From CAXNKG01 sp964202965 (GTDB taxonomy: Bacteria; Acidobacteriota; Vicinamibacteria; Vicinamibacterales; UBA2999), in NCBI GenBank assembly GCA_964202965.1, contig CAXNKG010000010.1:11811-75810 (forward strand): a stretch of DNA of 64,000 bases, in the 5' to 3' direction. Below, piece by piece: positions 7,487 through 15,710 of this stretch. The number at the start of each line of letters is the position of its first letter. Positions within the stretch are counted from its first letter, which is position 1. The notes beneath the pieces are model-generated. The model was not told where the DNA came from, ran no database searches, and saw only the letters and a program-made list of their open reading frames with translations. The position numbers were made by a program, and so were the translations under genes.

Positions 7487-9328
7487 TTATAACCACCCTC
7501 TCGAGCGATAGAACACGATGGCGGCATACTCCCAGGCAATTCCGCGGAACTGCTCGAGGCTCGCGCCACGGCCGTGCGAATAGTACTGGCTTTGCGGAAC
7601 AGGGGTGCCGGCGACGTTGATATCCGGCGCCTGCTTGCGCCACGTCAGAAGCGCCCGCCGCATGTGGTACGGAGAACTTACCAGCAGAACATCGCGAGCG
7701 CCATACCGGCGCGCGAGGTCGCGCGCGTAGATCACGCTCTGGTACGTGTTGGCGGCTCGCTCTTCGAGAATGATCGCGTCAGCCGGAACACCGAGGTCAA
7801 TCGCGAGGCCTCGCATGATGTCCGCTTCCTTGAACGCGTAGACAAAACCCGAGGAGAAGACCACCCGGGGAGCATAGCCGGCCTGATACAGATCGACGGC
7901 CTGCTTGACCCGCTCCTGATATCCTCCGCCCGCCTGCGCGGACTCGCCGGCGCCTCCGGCGAACACAACGATGGCATCCGCTTTCTGTGGCGTGTCAACG
8001 ATGCGGAGTGGCTCCGCTATGACCCAGAGCAGAGGCGTCTGAAAGAGCAGCAAGTACACGACCGCGGCGCCCGCCGCGGTCCGCATGGCCCGACCACGGG
8101 CCGCGCGGTACACGCGACGCAGCTTCTTGTCCCAACGCTCCCGATGCTCCCGGCGCTCGGCCAACGCGTTCTCGATGAGACCGGTCATCGCCGCAACCCG
8201 CGCATCCCAGCTGTGCGCGCGCGCCACCGCGATGCGCTTCTCAACCTCCGACGCCTCATGCCCCTGCATGGCGCGCTGAATCGCGCTGGCGAACGCCTCG
8301 GGATCATCCGCAATGGCGGCGACGTCACCGTGCGCCCGGTTGAACTGCGTGATGTCCGGCAAGCCGGTCGACACCACTGGCTTGCCCATCGCCAGATATT
8401 CGTTCAGCTTGGTCGGAAACACGTTGGTCGTGTAGTCACTGAACACGTAAGGGATGATCCCGACGTCAAATCCCTTGATGTACCCGGGAAGCTCGTCATG
8501 AGGGCGGGCACCGAGCAGCCGCACGTTTGGCTCGCGTTCCAGCAGCGACACATCGCATTGCTGCGGCCCGAGGAACACGAAGGTCGCATCCGGCAGGCGC
8601 CGAGCGGCCGCAACGGCCAGTGGCTGATCCACCCACCGGTGGAGACCCCCGACGTAGCCGACGATCGGACGCGGAATAGCTTTCAGCTCATCCGGGATGC
8701 CATCGCTCGAGGTTCGAATGGCCTCGAAGTGGGTGAAGTTGACCCCGAAGGGAAACACGTCAACCTGATCCCGAAAGCGGCGCACGCGTTCGCGAAACTG
8801 CTCTGACTGGACGAACACCAGGTCGGCGTCCCGGAACAGGCGGTGCTCGGTGCGACGGATGTTCCGGGCGCCAGACGAACTGGCAACGAAGTCAGCAATG
8901 CAGTAGTAGACGACCAGCTCCGGGTCGACACCCCTGATCAGATCCAGCGCAAGTGGCGTCGGCAGGAACGTCCACACCAACGGGCGACCGCTGCCCATGG
9001 CGCTCATCCATCGGCGTAGGGCGCGCACGATGATGAATCGATTGATCCACCGGGCTATCCTGGAGTACGGGAAGGGCAGCACGAGCGGCGAATAGACGAA
9101 CAGGTTTTCGCGCTCCTGCCTGAACCCCTTGGTACCGCGCCACCAGTTCCGTATCCGCTGCCGAAGCCTGGGGACATCCCGGAGCGTCGGCCGCCGCGCG
9201 CCCGTGTTCTCGATGAAGAGGACGTTGTTGCCCTGGGCGGCGAACATGGACATGATCTGCTGGTGACCCTGCCAGTTGAAGTCCCAGTCGATCGACGAGA
9301 TGCAGAGTACGGTCTGCCCCTTCAGCAT
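7487..9328 (-). CDS. Fusion: GT4-like glycosyltransferase plus YdcF/SanA (DUF218) domain
   Basis: The N-terminal part (about 1-395) looks like a GT-B glycosyltransferase: IVGYVGGLHRWVDQPL, FLGPQQCDVSLL, and the C-terminal donor region FPTKLNEYLAMGKPVVSTGLPD. One membrane span follows (about 418-440, VVYLLLFQTPLLWVI). A YdcF-type domain comes next (about 447-613): ADAIVVFAGG, DLYQAGYAPRVVFSSG, EERAANTYQS and SSPYHMRRA. The ATG at 9328 overlaps the upstream TAA as TAATG and is preferred to the in-frame ATG 9 bp earlier. YdcF/ElyC proteins act near the envelope and are implicated in lipid-carrier or wall metabolism; linking one to a cytoplasmic transferase is unusual. A stand-alone YdcF protein is also encoded at 12232-12912. 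Confidence 0.85.
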   Translation of the reverse strand: MLKGQTVLCISSIDWDFNWQGHQQIMSMFAAQGNNVLFIENTGARRPTLRDVPRLRQRIRNWWRGTKGFRQERENLFVYSPLVLPFPYSRIARWINRFIIVRALRRWMSAMGSGRPLVWTFLPTPLALDLIRGVDPELVVYYCIADFVASSSGARNIRRTEHRLFRDADLVFVQSEQFRERVRRFRDQVDVFPFGVNFTHFEAIRTSSDGIPDELKAIPRPIVGYVGGLHRWVDQPLAVAAARRLPDATFVFLGPQQCDVSLLEREPNVRLLGARPHDELPGYIKGFDVGIIPYVFSDYTTNVFPTKLNEYLAMGKPVVSTGLPDITQFNRAHGDVAAIADDPEAFASAIQRAMQGHEASEVEKRIAVARAHSWDARVAAMTGLIENALAERREHRERWDKKLRRVYRAARGRAMRTAAGAAVVYLLLFQTPLLWVIAEPLRIVDTPQKADAIVVFAGGAGESAQAGGGYQERVKQAVDLYQAGYAPRVVFSSGFVYAFKEADIMRGLAIDLGVPADAIILEERAANTYQSVIYARDLARRYGARDVLLVSSPYHMRRALLTWRKQAPDINVAGTPVPQSQYYSHGRGASLEQFRGIAWEYAAIVFYRSRGWL

Positions 9329-9960
9329 TACAGGCAATACACCTTGCTCGGCGGTATGCCGCGCGCGCTGATCCGCGCCTGAATGGCCTCGCTATGGCGC
9401 AGACTGGCCACGATTACATGAGAGTACGTCGTCCCATTCAGGCCGTCGGGCGACAGGCATGCGGGATCGAAAATCTCGACATCGAAGAACCGGCCACGGC
9501 GGCGGTCGTCGACGACGCCCAATAAAGTGAGATCGGTCCTTTGAAGGCTGACGTATGCGATCTCGGCGACGTCGCCCGCGCCGTAGAACACCACCCGCTT
9601 CTGGCCCGAGCCATCCGCCGGACAGCAGTCCGAGACAGCCGTGAGGCTCGCCCGGATCTGTTCGCGCGTCTGGGTGTACAAGTGCACAGTGTTTTCGAGG
9701 GAATACCGTGTGGCCCGAGCCAGCGCCTCCAACCCCCCCGGAGTCATCAGATACCGGACGTGCCGGGTGCCCAACCCGGTCATCTTGACGTAGCCCTTCC
9801 CCACGAGCCGGCGAACGAGCAGATTCGTGAGGCCCAGGGCGACCCCCAGTTCGTTCGAGAGCGATCGCTGGGTGACCCGGGACCCCGAGGCGATAGCCTG
9901 GAGAATTCGCCGGTCAAGTTCGCGTTCAGGAAGGGACAAGGTACGCTTCGCGCCTCTCAC
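9328..9960 (-). CDS. Winged-helix regulator with C-terminal Rossmann-like domain
   Basis: Residues about 10-85 form a winged helix-turn-helix (DRRILQAIASGSRVTQRSLS, then LVRRLVGKGYVK), resembling the EPS-associated MarR-like regulators found at exopolysaccharide loci. After a helical linker, residues about 120-210 (RVVFYGAGDVAEIAYVSL, LLGVVDDR) look like a nucleotide- or sugar-nucleotide-binding Rossmann fold. This suggests a ligand-sensing repressor or activator. GTG start at 9960. It is the first gene of the minus-strand operon, and an inverted repeat (10014-10030) lies 54 bp upstream, so autoregulation is plausible. The ligand is unknown. Confidence 0.78.
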   Translation of the reverse strand: MRGAKRTLSLPERELDRRILQAIASGSRVTQRSLSNELGVALGLTNLLVRRLVGKGYVKMTGLGTRHVRYLMTPGGLEALARATRYSLENTVHLYTQTREQIRASLTAVSDCCPADGSGQKRVVFYGAGDVAEIAYVSLQRTDLTLLGVVDDRRRGRFFDVEIFDPACLSPDGLNGTTYSHVIVASLRHSEAIQARISARGIPPSKVYCL

Positions 9961-10013
9961 TTACAGCCGGCGCGGAAAAACCTTGGCGGCCGCAAGCGTG
10001 GAAAGGCGCTGAC

Positions 10014-10030
10014 CGTTCAGAAAGTGAACG
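10014..10030. promoter_or_regulatory. Inverted repeat, candidate operator in divergent promoter region
   Basis: CGTTCA and TGAACG form a perfect 6 bp inverted repeat with a 5 nt spacer. It sits between the divergent regulator gene (start 9960) and the DUF2142 gene (start 10125), in a 164 bp gap with no other recognisable feature. The position suits an operator for the winged-helix protein encoded next to it. Promoter boxes could not be assigned with confidence. Confidence 0.45.
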
Positions 10031-10124
10031 ATCTATTAGGACGCGTTCGGGCCGAAGTTGTCAACGATTTCAGGCGTGGCGAACATAAGGTGAAGAGGCG
10101 TGGTCCTCACTTAGACTACTGGCG

Positions 10125-11471
10125 ATGTCGCTGTGGCAGCGGTTCTCGATTCCCGTCCTCGCGTCGGCGATCCTTATTTGCCACTTTGCGCTCAGCTTTG
10201 CGCTGATTCCACCCTGGCAGCAGCCCGACGAACCCACCTTCGTCGCTTGGGCCGAATGGCAGCGGGCGCAGGTCATCGAAGCCACTCCCGGTCCGGACCC
10301 GGGCCGGGAAGGCGAAATCATCCACTCGATGGCCCGATACGACTGGTGGCAGCACCGACGGGTGAACGGTCAACCCCCTGATCCGTTGCCCAAAGATTTC
10401 AATGTTACCGGCTCCGGGACGCCCGCCAGCACACCAGGCCGGCCACCCGGCTTCCCTTTGATCGCGGGCGGATACCTTACGGCATTTCCGCAATTGTCGA
10501 TTGATGCCGACCTCTACCTCTTGCGAGCAATGTCGGCGCTCATCGGAGTCCTGACCTTGTGGATGGCCTGGCTGGCTGCGCGTGAAAGCCTTGGCCCCCT
10601 GGGCGGGGCCACGGTCGCCGCGCTGCTGGCTCTGCATCCCCAATTCAGCATCGTCAGCACGTCCGCGGCATCCGACGCCGTGGCGAACCTGCTCACCGCG
10701 TGCGCGTGGTGGCAAATCACGCGGATCGTCAAAGGCCGAACGGTGGCGATGTCCGTTGCGGTGATGTGGTGCGCCATTCTTGCCGCGGCGCTTGTCGATC
10801 GCATGGCGCTCCCGGTCGTTGCCACTGCGGGGCTCGCATCGCTCGTCGCGCTCTGGGCGCGTCTGGGCGTGGTCCGTGCACCGCTGGTGATGGTCGTGCT
10901 CACTGCCCTGCTGACGGTTGCTGCGTGGAACGCGCCGTGGGCGCCCGGGATCCTCCAGGAATCGCTCCAGTCGTATCAGTGGGGCCGGTTGTTCTCGGTG
11001 AGCTTCGCCCCGGCCGTGTTGAGCTGGGATCTCTTTGCCGGCTTCACGGCGTTCATGCATCGAAGCTGGTGGTTCTCTCTGGGGTGGGGGCGCTACGCTC
11101 CTCCGTCCTGGTGGATAGGACCGCTGACCGTACTGACGCTGGTCACGGCGTGCGGCATCGGGCGGCAGCTGTTCGCGAGAACCGCCGCCGACCGGAGCAC
11201 CCGCACGATCATTGTGCTGGCGCTGGTGACCCTGGCCGTCCAGGTGTGGGCCGTCTACTGGATGTACTACCGCTTCGCCAATGGCTCACAGGGAAAATCC
11301 CTGTTTCCGGCCCTGGTGCCAACGTTGCTCCTCCTGTGGGTAGGAGTGGCCGCATGGGTCCCGGAGCGGTACCGAGCCACGGCGGCCGTTGCGCTCGTCG
11401 CGGTTCTTGCGCTGTTCGATCTGTCGGTCTGGACGCTGGTCGCGATCCCTGCCTACTATGCCAGCTTCTGA
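10125..11471 (+). CDS. DUF2142-type multi-span membrane protein
   Basis: The 448-residue protein begins with a membrane span (FSIPVLASAILICHFALSF) followed by PPWQQPDEPTF (about 29-39), the acidic loop signature seen in DUF2142 and related GT-C-like membrane proteins. About ten hydrophobic segments follow, for example VAALLALHPQFSIV and VTLAVQVWAVYWMYY. Proteins of this kind are thought to transfer sugars from polyprenyl-phosphate donors on the outer face of the cytoplasmic membrane. ATG start at 10125, transcribed divergently from the regulator operon. Its acceptor and sugar are unknown. Confidence 0.75.
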   Translation: MSLWQRFSIPVLASAILICHFALSFALIPPWQQPDEPTFVAWAEWQRAQVIEATPGPDPGREGEIIHSMARYDWWQHRRVNGQPPDPLPKDFNVTGSGTPASTPGRPPGFPLIAGGYLTAFPQLSIDADLYLLRAMSALIGVLTLWMAWLAARESLGPLGGATVAALLALHPQFSIVSTSAASDAVANLLTACAWWQITRIVKGRTVAMSVAVMWCAILAAALVDRMALPVVATAGLASLVALWARLGVVRAPLVMVVLTALLTVAAWNAPWAPGILQESLQSYQWGRLFSVSFAPAVLSWDLFAGFTAFMHRSWWFSLGWGRYAPPSWWIGPLTVLTLVTACGIGRQLFARTAADRSTRTIIVLALVTLAVQVWAVYWMYYRFANGSQGKSLFPALVPTLLLLWVGVAAWVPERYRATAAVALVAVLALFDLSVWTLVAIPAYYASF

Positions 11472-11509
11472 CGCAAAGCTTCTGAGGCAAAGTCTTTGAC
11501 GATGCCGCC

Positions 11510-12226
11510 CTACGCTGACATCAAGGACCGCGCGACCCGCGCGATCTCTTCGTCGTACGCCCCATATACCTCTCCCGTCGACGCCTGCTGGCCGACAAGC
11601 GCGGGCTTGACTCCAAAATCCGGCACGTCGAGGTCCGCCAGGCGGTCAAAGTAGATGTGTTCGATATGCCGGCCCTTCGAGTCGTCCGCTTCGAGGTACG
11701 CATCGAGCAGCCGCCGCTCGAATAGCTCGTGGCTGCACTTGAAGAATCGCGTAATCACCTTCGGCGTTCTCGCGGGGTCCTTCCACCGCTTGCGGCGGAA
11801 CCCATCGGCTGTCGGCGTCGACTGACTGACGTCGTCGAAGTTGCTGACGAACAGCCGGCCGGTGATCTTGTAAAACGACGGTGTCGACCGCAGGAGCGTG
11901 CTGTTCCGGAAGAGATGCTCCAGGATTCGTCCTTCGCCGTACCCCTTTCCTACCAGTGCCGCCTCCTGGTTGCCGTCGAAGACGATCAGTTCCAGTTCCT
12001 TCCCCGCCGCTTCGAACAGCCGAATCACCGGAGAGAAATCAAATGTCGTGTTGCTGTTCTCCCCAAGAACGAGACGGCGCACCCGGCTCGGACGGGCCCA
12101 CGCCGCGAGAGAACAGAGGTACTGGAATATCCGCTCCTGCTCGTCGCGCACGACCAGAAACGGGGTTGACCCGGGGTTAAAGGTCGCCGTCATGACGATG
12201 GTGTCGCCCGCGGCAGGAGTATCCAT
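11510..12226 (-). CDS. Conserved-looking protein of unknown function in glycan locus
   Basis: I do not recognise this 238-residue protein with confidence. It lacks membrane spans and a signal peptide. Notable segments are IVMTATFNPGS, LVLGENSNTTFDFSPV, LIVFDGNQEA, GKGYGEGRILEHLF and FYKITGRLFVSN. The GKGYGEG and KITGRL segments recall nucleotide-sugar-dependent proteins sometimes found in capsule and LPS clusters, so a cytoplasmic glycosyltransferase-like fold is possible. It ends convergently, 38 bp from the DUF2142 gene, and starts 5 bp after the YdcF-family gene upstream, so those two are probably one transcript. Confidence 0.6.
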   Translation of the reverse strand: MDTPAAGDTIVMTATFNPGSTPFLVVRDEQERIFQYLCSLAAWARPSRVRRLVLGENSNTTFDFSPVIRLFEAAGKELELIVFDGNQEAALVGKGYGEGRILEHLFRNSTLLRSTPSFYKITGRLFVSNFDDVSQSTPTADGFRRKRWKDPARTPKVITRFFKCSHELFERRLLDAYLEADDSKGRHIEHIYFDRLADLDVPDFGVKPALVGQQASTGEVYGAYDEEIARVARSLMSA

Positions 12227-12231
12227 GTGAT

Positions 12232-12912
12232 TCAGCGGAATGTTTCGAAGAGGTAGTAGTACAGCAGTTTCTGCGATTCGAAGATCCCGTCACGCAGCGT
12301 GTCCCGGGAGCGCCACCAGCTCTCGGCACGGAACCGGGCGAGCGTGGACGGATACACCCGCACGTCCATCGTCGCATCACCCAGTACCCTCCGGAACGTC
12401 AGCCGCGATCGCGCCGTATGGAACGGCGAAGTCACGATCAGCACCGACCCGATCGACCGTCCCTCCGCCCAGCGCGCAAACAGGCGCGCTTCGTCCATTG
12501 TGGACTGCACGACGTCCGGCAGGAGCACGATCGCCGGCGCAGGCACACCGATGGCTTCGAGGACGCGTTTCCGGCGCTGCTCGTTCGTCTCAACCGGAAT
12601 GTCGCGTTCGAGCAGGAACTGATCGGCAGGGTCGCGGGGTTCCGTCGTGAGCACGACGAGCGGCGCGTACCCTGCCCGGTACAGGTCGGCCGCTTCAACC
12701 ACGCGGTCCATGGCCGACGCCAACACGATCATGACGTCGGCGCGCTGCAGCGGGTCGGCGCGTACCATCCGGCGCCCGACGAACGTGAGCACGGGGGTCG
12801 AGAACACGTACAGCGACGCGGCGGTGAGCGCCGCGAGCGCAAGGAGCCTGACGCTCCGCCGACGCGTGAAAAAAGTCGCGGTACTGTGGAGGGGAGTGAG
12901 GCGCTCTGCCAT
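12232..12912 (-). CDS. YdcF/SanA/ElyC (DUF218) family membrane-anchored protein
   Basis: One N-terminal membrane span (about 20-40, LLALAALTAASLYVFSTPVL) is followed by a DUF218 domain: ADVMIVLASAMDRVVEAADL, YRAGYAPLVVLTTE, VVQSTMDEARLFARWA and VTSPFHTARSRL. The 226-residue length is normal for the family. Known relatives act at the envelope (vancomycin sensitivity, lipid-carrier recycling), but the reaction is not settled. The same fold is fused to a glycosyltransferase at 7487-9328, so the region carries two YdcF-type domains. Confidence 0.82.
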   Translation of the reverse strand: MAERLTPLHSTATFFTRRRSVRLLALAALTAASLYVFSTPVLTFVGRRMVRADPLQRADVMIVLASAMDRVVEAADLYRAGYAPLVVLTTEPRDPADQFLLERDIPVETNEQRRKRVLEAIGVPAPAIVLLPDVVQSTMDEARLFARWAEGRSIGSVLIVTSPFHTARSRLTFRRVLGDATMDVRVYPSTLARFRAESWWRSRDTLRDGIFESQKLLYYYLFETFR

Positions 12913-12955
12913 GGGGACCGGCCGCTGATCCTATACTACGAATCGCGCGTCGTAC

Positions 12956-13444
12956 ATGATTCGAGACTCCACGCCATCTCCGTGCCGCTGGATCGCCGCC
13001 GCCGGCTGCGCCGGCCTCCTCACGCTCGCAGTGGCGTACGCGTTCACCTGCGAGCCCGCTCCCCGCATCCGTGTCCAATGGCGTGCCGACGTGAGCGCCC
13101 AACAACAAGCCGACCTCGAGCGCACGTACCTGCTCGTCAACGCCCGGGAACCCTTGCCAGGCGGCTCAACGGCGTACGACCTGCTTGATACACGCGTCTC
13201 CAACATCAGGGCGCTGCTCGAGGACCCGTCGATTGTGAATACGGGGGACATCGATGGCGACACCTACACCATTCCCTTCGATGCGGAATACGGCATCGCG
13301 TGGATGTGGGTGGCGCATCGCATTCCCGGACTGCGGGACGAACGCATCCAGGCCGTGCTCGTCGCCCTCCTGTCGGCGATGACGCTGGGCGCAATGGTCG
13401 TGGGCCGCCGGATTCGCCGGCGTCGATCGGACGCCGCGCATTGA
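12956..13444 (+). CDS. Small membrane protein of unknown function
   Basis: This 162-residue protein has an N-terminal hydrophobic segment (about 12-30, WIAAAGCAGLLTLAVAYAF) and a second span near the C-terminus (about 128-148, AVLVALLSAMTLGAMVVG) followed by an Arg-rich tail. The roughly 95 residues between them, rich in charged residues, would face the periplasm. I recognise no domain. Its stop codon overlaps the TTG start of the downstream methyltransferase/GT2 gene (TTGA), which argues that it is a real gene co-expressed with it. Confidence 0.6.
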   Translation: MIRDSTPSPCRWIAAAGCAGLLTLAVAYAFTCEPAPRIRVQWRADVSAQQQADLERTYLLVNAREPLPGGSTAYDLLDTRVSNIRALLEDPSIVNTGDIDGDTYTIPFDAEYGIAWMWVAHRIPGLRDERIQAVLVALLSAMTLGAMVVGRRIRRRRSDAAH

Positions 13445-14760
13445 ATCTCCGCACCTACCTCTATCGCCTGCTTGCGCGATACGTGTCGTTCTTCGTTCCT
13501 GCGGACGCACGCGTGCTCGAAGTCGGTCCAAGGCATCGGCTGCTGAAGGACGCCATGCCAGGGCACGCCGTGGCGTTCCGGCCGGCCCCGGACGCCGGGT
13601 TCCGCCCTGACGAACGAGTCGACACATTCGACGCCGCCGCCGGCTTTCACGCCGACAGCATCGTCCTCAATGGGACACTCCATGCCGAGCCGGACGTCCA
13701 GGCGCATCTCGAGGAGGTCCACCGGCTGTGCGACGCGTCTACGCGGGTCGTCGTCATCTACTACAGCAGTCTCTGGAGGCCGCTGTTCCGCCTGGCCGAC
13801 GCACTCGGGCTGCGACACGCACCGCGCGATGAAAACTGGATTGCGCCCTCCGATGTCGCCAACCTCCTGGCGCTGGCGCGCTTCGAGATCGTCACCAGCC
13901 AGTCGAGAGTCCTGCTCCCGATCTGGATCCCGCTGGTGAGCGACTTCGTCAACCGGTGGCTCGCGCCGCTCCCGGGACTCAGCTGGCTTGCGCTCCTCCA
14001 CGTGACCGTCGCGCGGCCGCTCGCGCCGGCGTTCGACACGCCTCCGTCGGTGTCCGTCATCGTGCCGGCCCGCAATGAAGCCGGCAACATCGAGGCCGCG
14101 GTCAGCCGGCTCCCGGCGATGGGCCCGGACGATGAAATCATTTTCGTGGAGGGCCACTCCACCGACGATACCTGGGCGGAGATCCAGCGGGTGGCGGCCG
14201 CGTTTCCCGATCGGCGCATCAGGACACTGCAGCAGTCCGGCAGGGGCAAGGGGGACGCCGTCCGCGCCGGGTTCGCCGCGGCAACCCGCGAAATCCTGAT
14301 GATCCTCGATGCCGACCTGACCGTTCCGCCGGAGGAACTCCCGAAGTTCTACCAGGCGCGCGTCTCGGGCATCTGCGAATTCGTGAACGGGAGCCGACTC
14401 GTCTATCCGATGGAAGCAGGCGCGATGAACTTCGCCAACATGATCGGGAACAAGTTCTTCGCCATCGCGTTTTCGTTCCTGCTTGGCCAGTCGTTCAAGG
14501 ACACGCTCTGCGGCACCAAGGTCATCGATCGCCGGTCCTACCAGCGCCTGGAGCGCGGCCGGGCGTATTTCGGTGACTTCGACCCGTTCGGCGACTTCGA
14601 CCTGCTCTTCGGCGCGCAGCGGCTGGGGCTCCGCATCCGAGAGCTCCCGGTCCGCTATCGTGAACGCACGTACGGCGCCACGAATATCCAGCGATGGCGG
14701 CACGGCGTGCTGCTGTTGCGAATGACGTTGTTCGCTGCCCGCCGGGTGAAGTTCATCTAA
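13441..14760 (+). CDS. Two-domain protein: methyltransferase-like N-terminus plus GT2 glycosyltransferase
   Basis: Residues 1-190 have a SAM-methyltransferase-like pattern (ARVLEVGPRHRLLKDAMPG, DSIVLNGTLHAEPDVQAHLE, VVIYYSSLWRPL), similar to class I enzymes although the glycine motif is weak. From about residue 200 a GT2 domain follows: PSVSVIVPARNEAGNIE, IIFVEGHSTDDTW, GRGKGDAVRAGF, then the DAD motif in MILDADLTVPPEELPKF. It resembles dolichyl-phosphate-mannose synthase. The most likely start is TTG at 13441 (LRTYLYRLL), overlapping the previous stop; upstream in-frame sequence lacks homology. It probably makes a polyprenyl-phosphate sugar for the membrane transferases of this region. Confidence 0.8.
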   Translation: MNLRTYLYRLLARYVSFFVPADARVLEVGPRHRLLKDAMPGHAVAFRPAPDAGFRPDERVDTFDAAAGFHADSIVLNGTLHAEPDVQAHLEEVHRLCDASTRVVVIYYSSLWRPLFRLADALGLRHAPRDENWIAPSDVANLLALARFEIVTSQSRVLLPIWIPLVSDFVNRWLAPLPGLSWLALLHVTVARPLAPAFDTPPSVSVIVPARNEAGNIEAAVSRLPAMGPDDEIIFVEGHSTDDTWAEIQRVAAAFPDRRIRTLQQSGRGKGDAVRAGFAAATREILMILDADLTVPPEELPKFYQARVSGICEFVNGSRLVYPMEAGAMNFANMIGNKFFAIAFSFLLGQSFKDTLCGTKVIDRRSYQRLERGRAYFGDFDPFGDFDLLFGAQRLGLRIRELPVRYRERTYGATNIQRWRHGVLLLRMTLFAARRVKFI

Positions 14761-15697
14761 GCGGGCGCCGAAACGCGAGAAGATCCGAGACTCCGCTCAG
14801 CCCCTCCAGGAGGCGGCCAAGGTCGCCGCTCCGCTCCTGCTCCCCGCGCAGGAGCGCGAAGTCGGAATACGTTCCCAGAAGGCTCATCAGCCTGGCCTTC
14901 GTGTCGGGCCAGCTATACGGTTTTCGAGCCCGTACCGCGGTCACGACGGGCACGCCTGCCTCGATCAGAGTCGACGCGCCAGCCAGAGCGCGGGCTTCGG
15001 CTCCCGGTACGTCGAGCCAGAGCAGGCCGACCCGCGCGGGATCGATCTCACCCCGGGACACCATGCCGTCCAGGGTGACCGCTCTGACCGTCACGCGCCC
15101 GGATCGTCTGCCCCCGGGAAGCGAGAGATCGACTGAGTGCTCGCCGCTGCTGGCGCCAGACAGGAACAGGTCCTGCTCGCCCTCGGTGTCGCTGACGGCT
15201 GCCCCGACCACGTCCACGACTCCGCCCAGGTCGTTGGCTGCCACGTTGATCCGGAGCGTCCGGAGGTTCTCTGGAGAGGCCTCGATCGCCACCGCTCGGG
15301 AGAATTCGTGCCGCCGGAGGGCCGTCACCATTGTCGTGCCGATGTTGGCACCGACGTCCACGAAAGTGGTGCCGGCCAGGGTGACGCCGGCTTCGCCGAG
15401 CAGGTCGACCGCCCGCTTCAGGAACTTCACGTCCTTGCTCCACCGCCCGACGAACAGCTGCCTGCCAAGGCGCCGGTCGTCCGAGCGCATGAACAGCAGT
15501 TCGCCGCGCCGGGTCTCGATCGCCAGATACGGAGTCTCTGCCGCGGCCTCGTCGAAAAATACCTCTCGTCGCGATGGGGCGGTCTGCCCCGGAGTCGCCG
15601 AGTCACAGCCGGAATCCTTAGACGTCATTCGGGCGTGTATCTTGTCACGGAAACTGCGCGCTCCCGAGCGCAGCCGTTGTCCTTTGTAAACTAACAT
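14753..15697 (-). CDS. FkbM family methyltransferase
   Basis: The SAM-binding motif FVDVGANIGTTMV (about 111-123) and the acidic AIEASPENLRTLRIN are classic FkbM features, followed by LDVPGAEARALAGA at the usual second motif. Such enzymes O-methylate sugars or related small molecules. The protein is up to 314 residues; MTSKDSG at 15628 is an alternative start because the first 23 residues are not typical. It converges with and overlaps the GT2 gene by 8 bp. The start lies 13 bp from the divergent FkbM-like gene, so the two share a very short promoter region. Confidence 0.82.
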   Translation of the reverse strand: MLVYKGQRLRSGARSFRDKIHARMTSKDSGCDSATPGQTAPSRREVFFDEAAAETPYLAIETRRGELLFMRSDDRRLGRQLFVGRWSKDVKFLKRAVDLLGEAGVTLAGTTFVDVGANIGTTMVTALRRHEFSRAVAIEASPENLRTLRINVAANDLGGVVDVVGAAVSDTEGEQDLFLSGASSGEHSVDLSLPGGRRSGRVTVRAVTLDGMVSRGEIDPARVGLLWLDVPGAEARALAGASTLIEAGVPVVTAVRARKPYSWPDTKARLMSLLGTYSDFALLRGEQERSGDLGRLLEGLSGVSDLLAFRRPLR

Positions 15698-15710
15698 TCA
15701 GCGGAGACCC

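Noticed and set aside
9961..10124. Small RNA or tRNA in the 164 bp divergent gap
   Set aside because: No cloverleaf or terminator-like hairpin was visible; only the short inverted repeat stands out.
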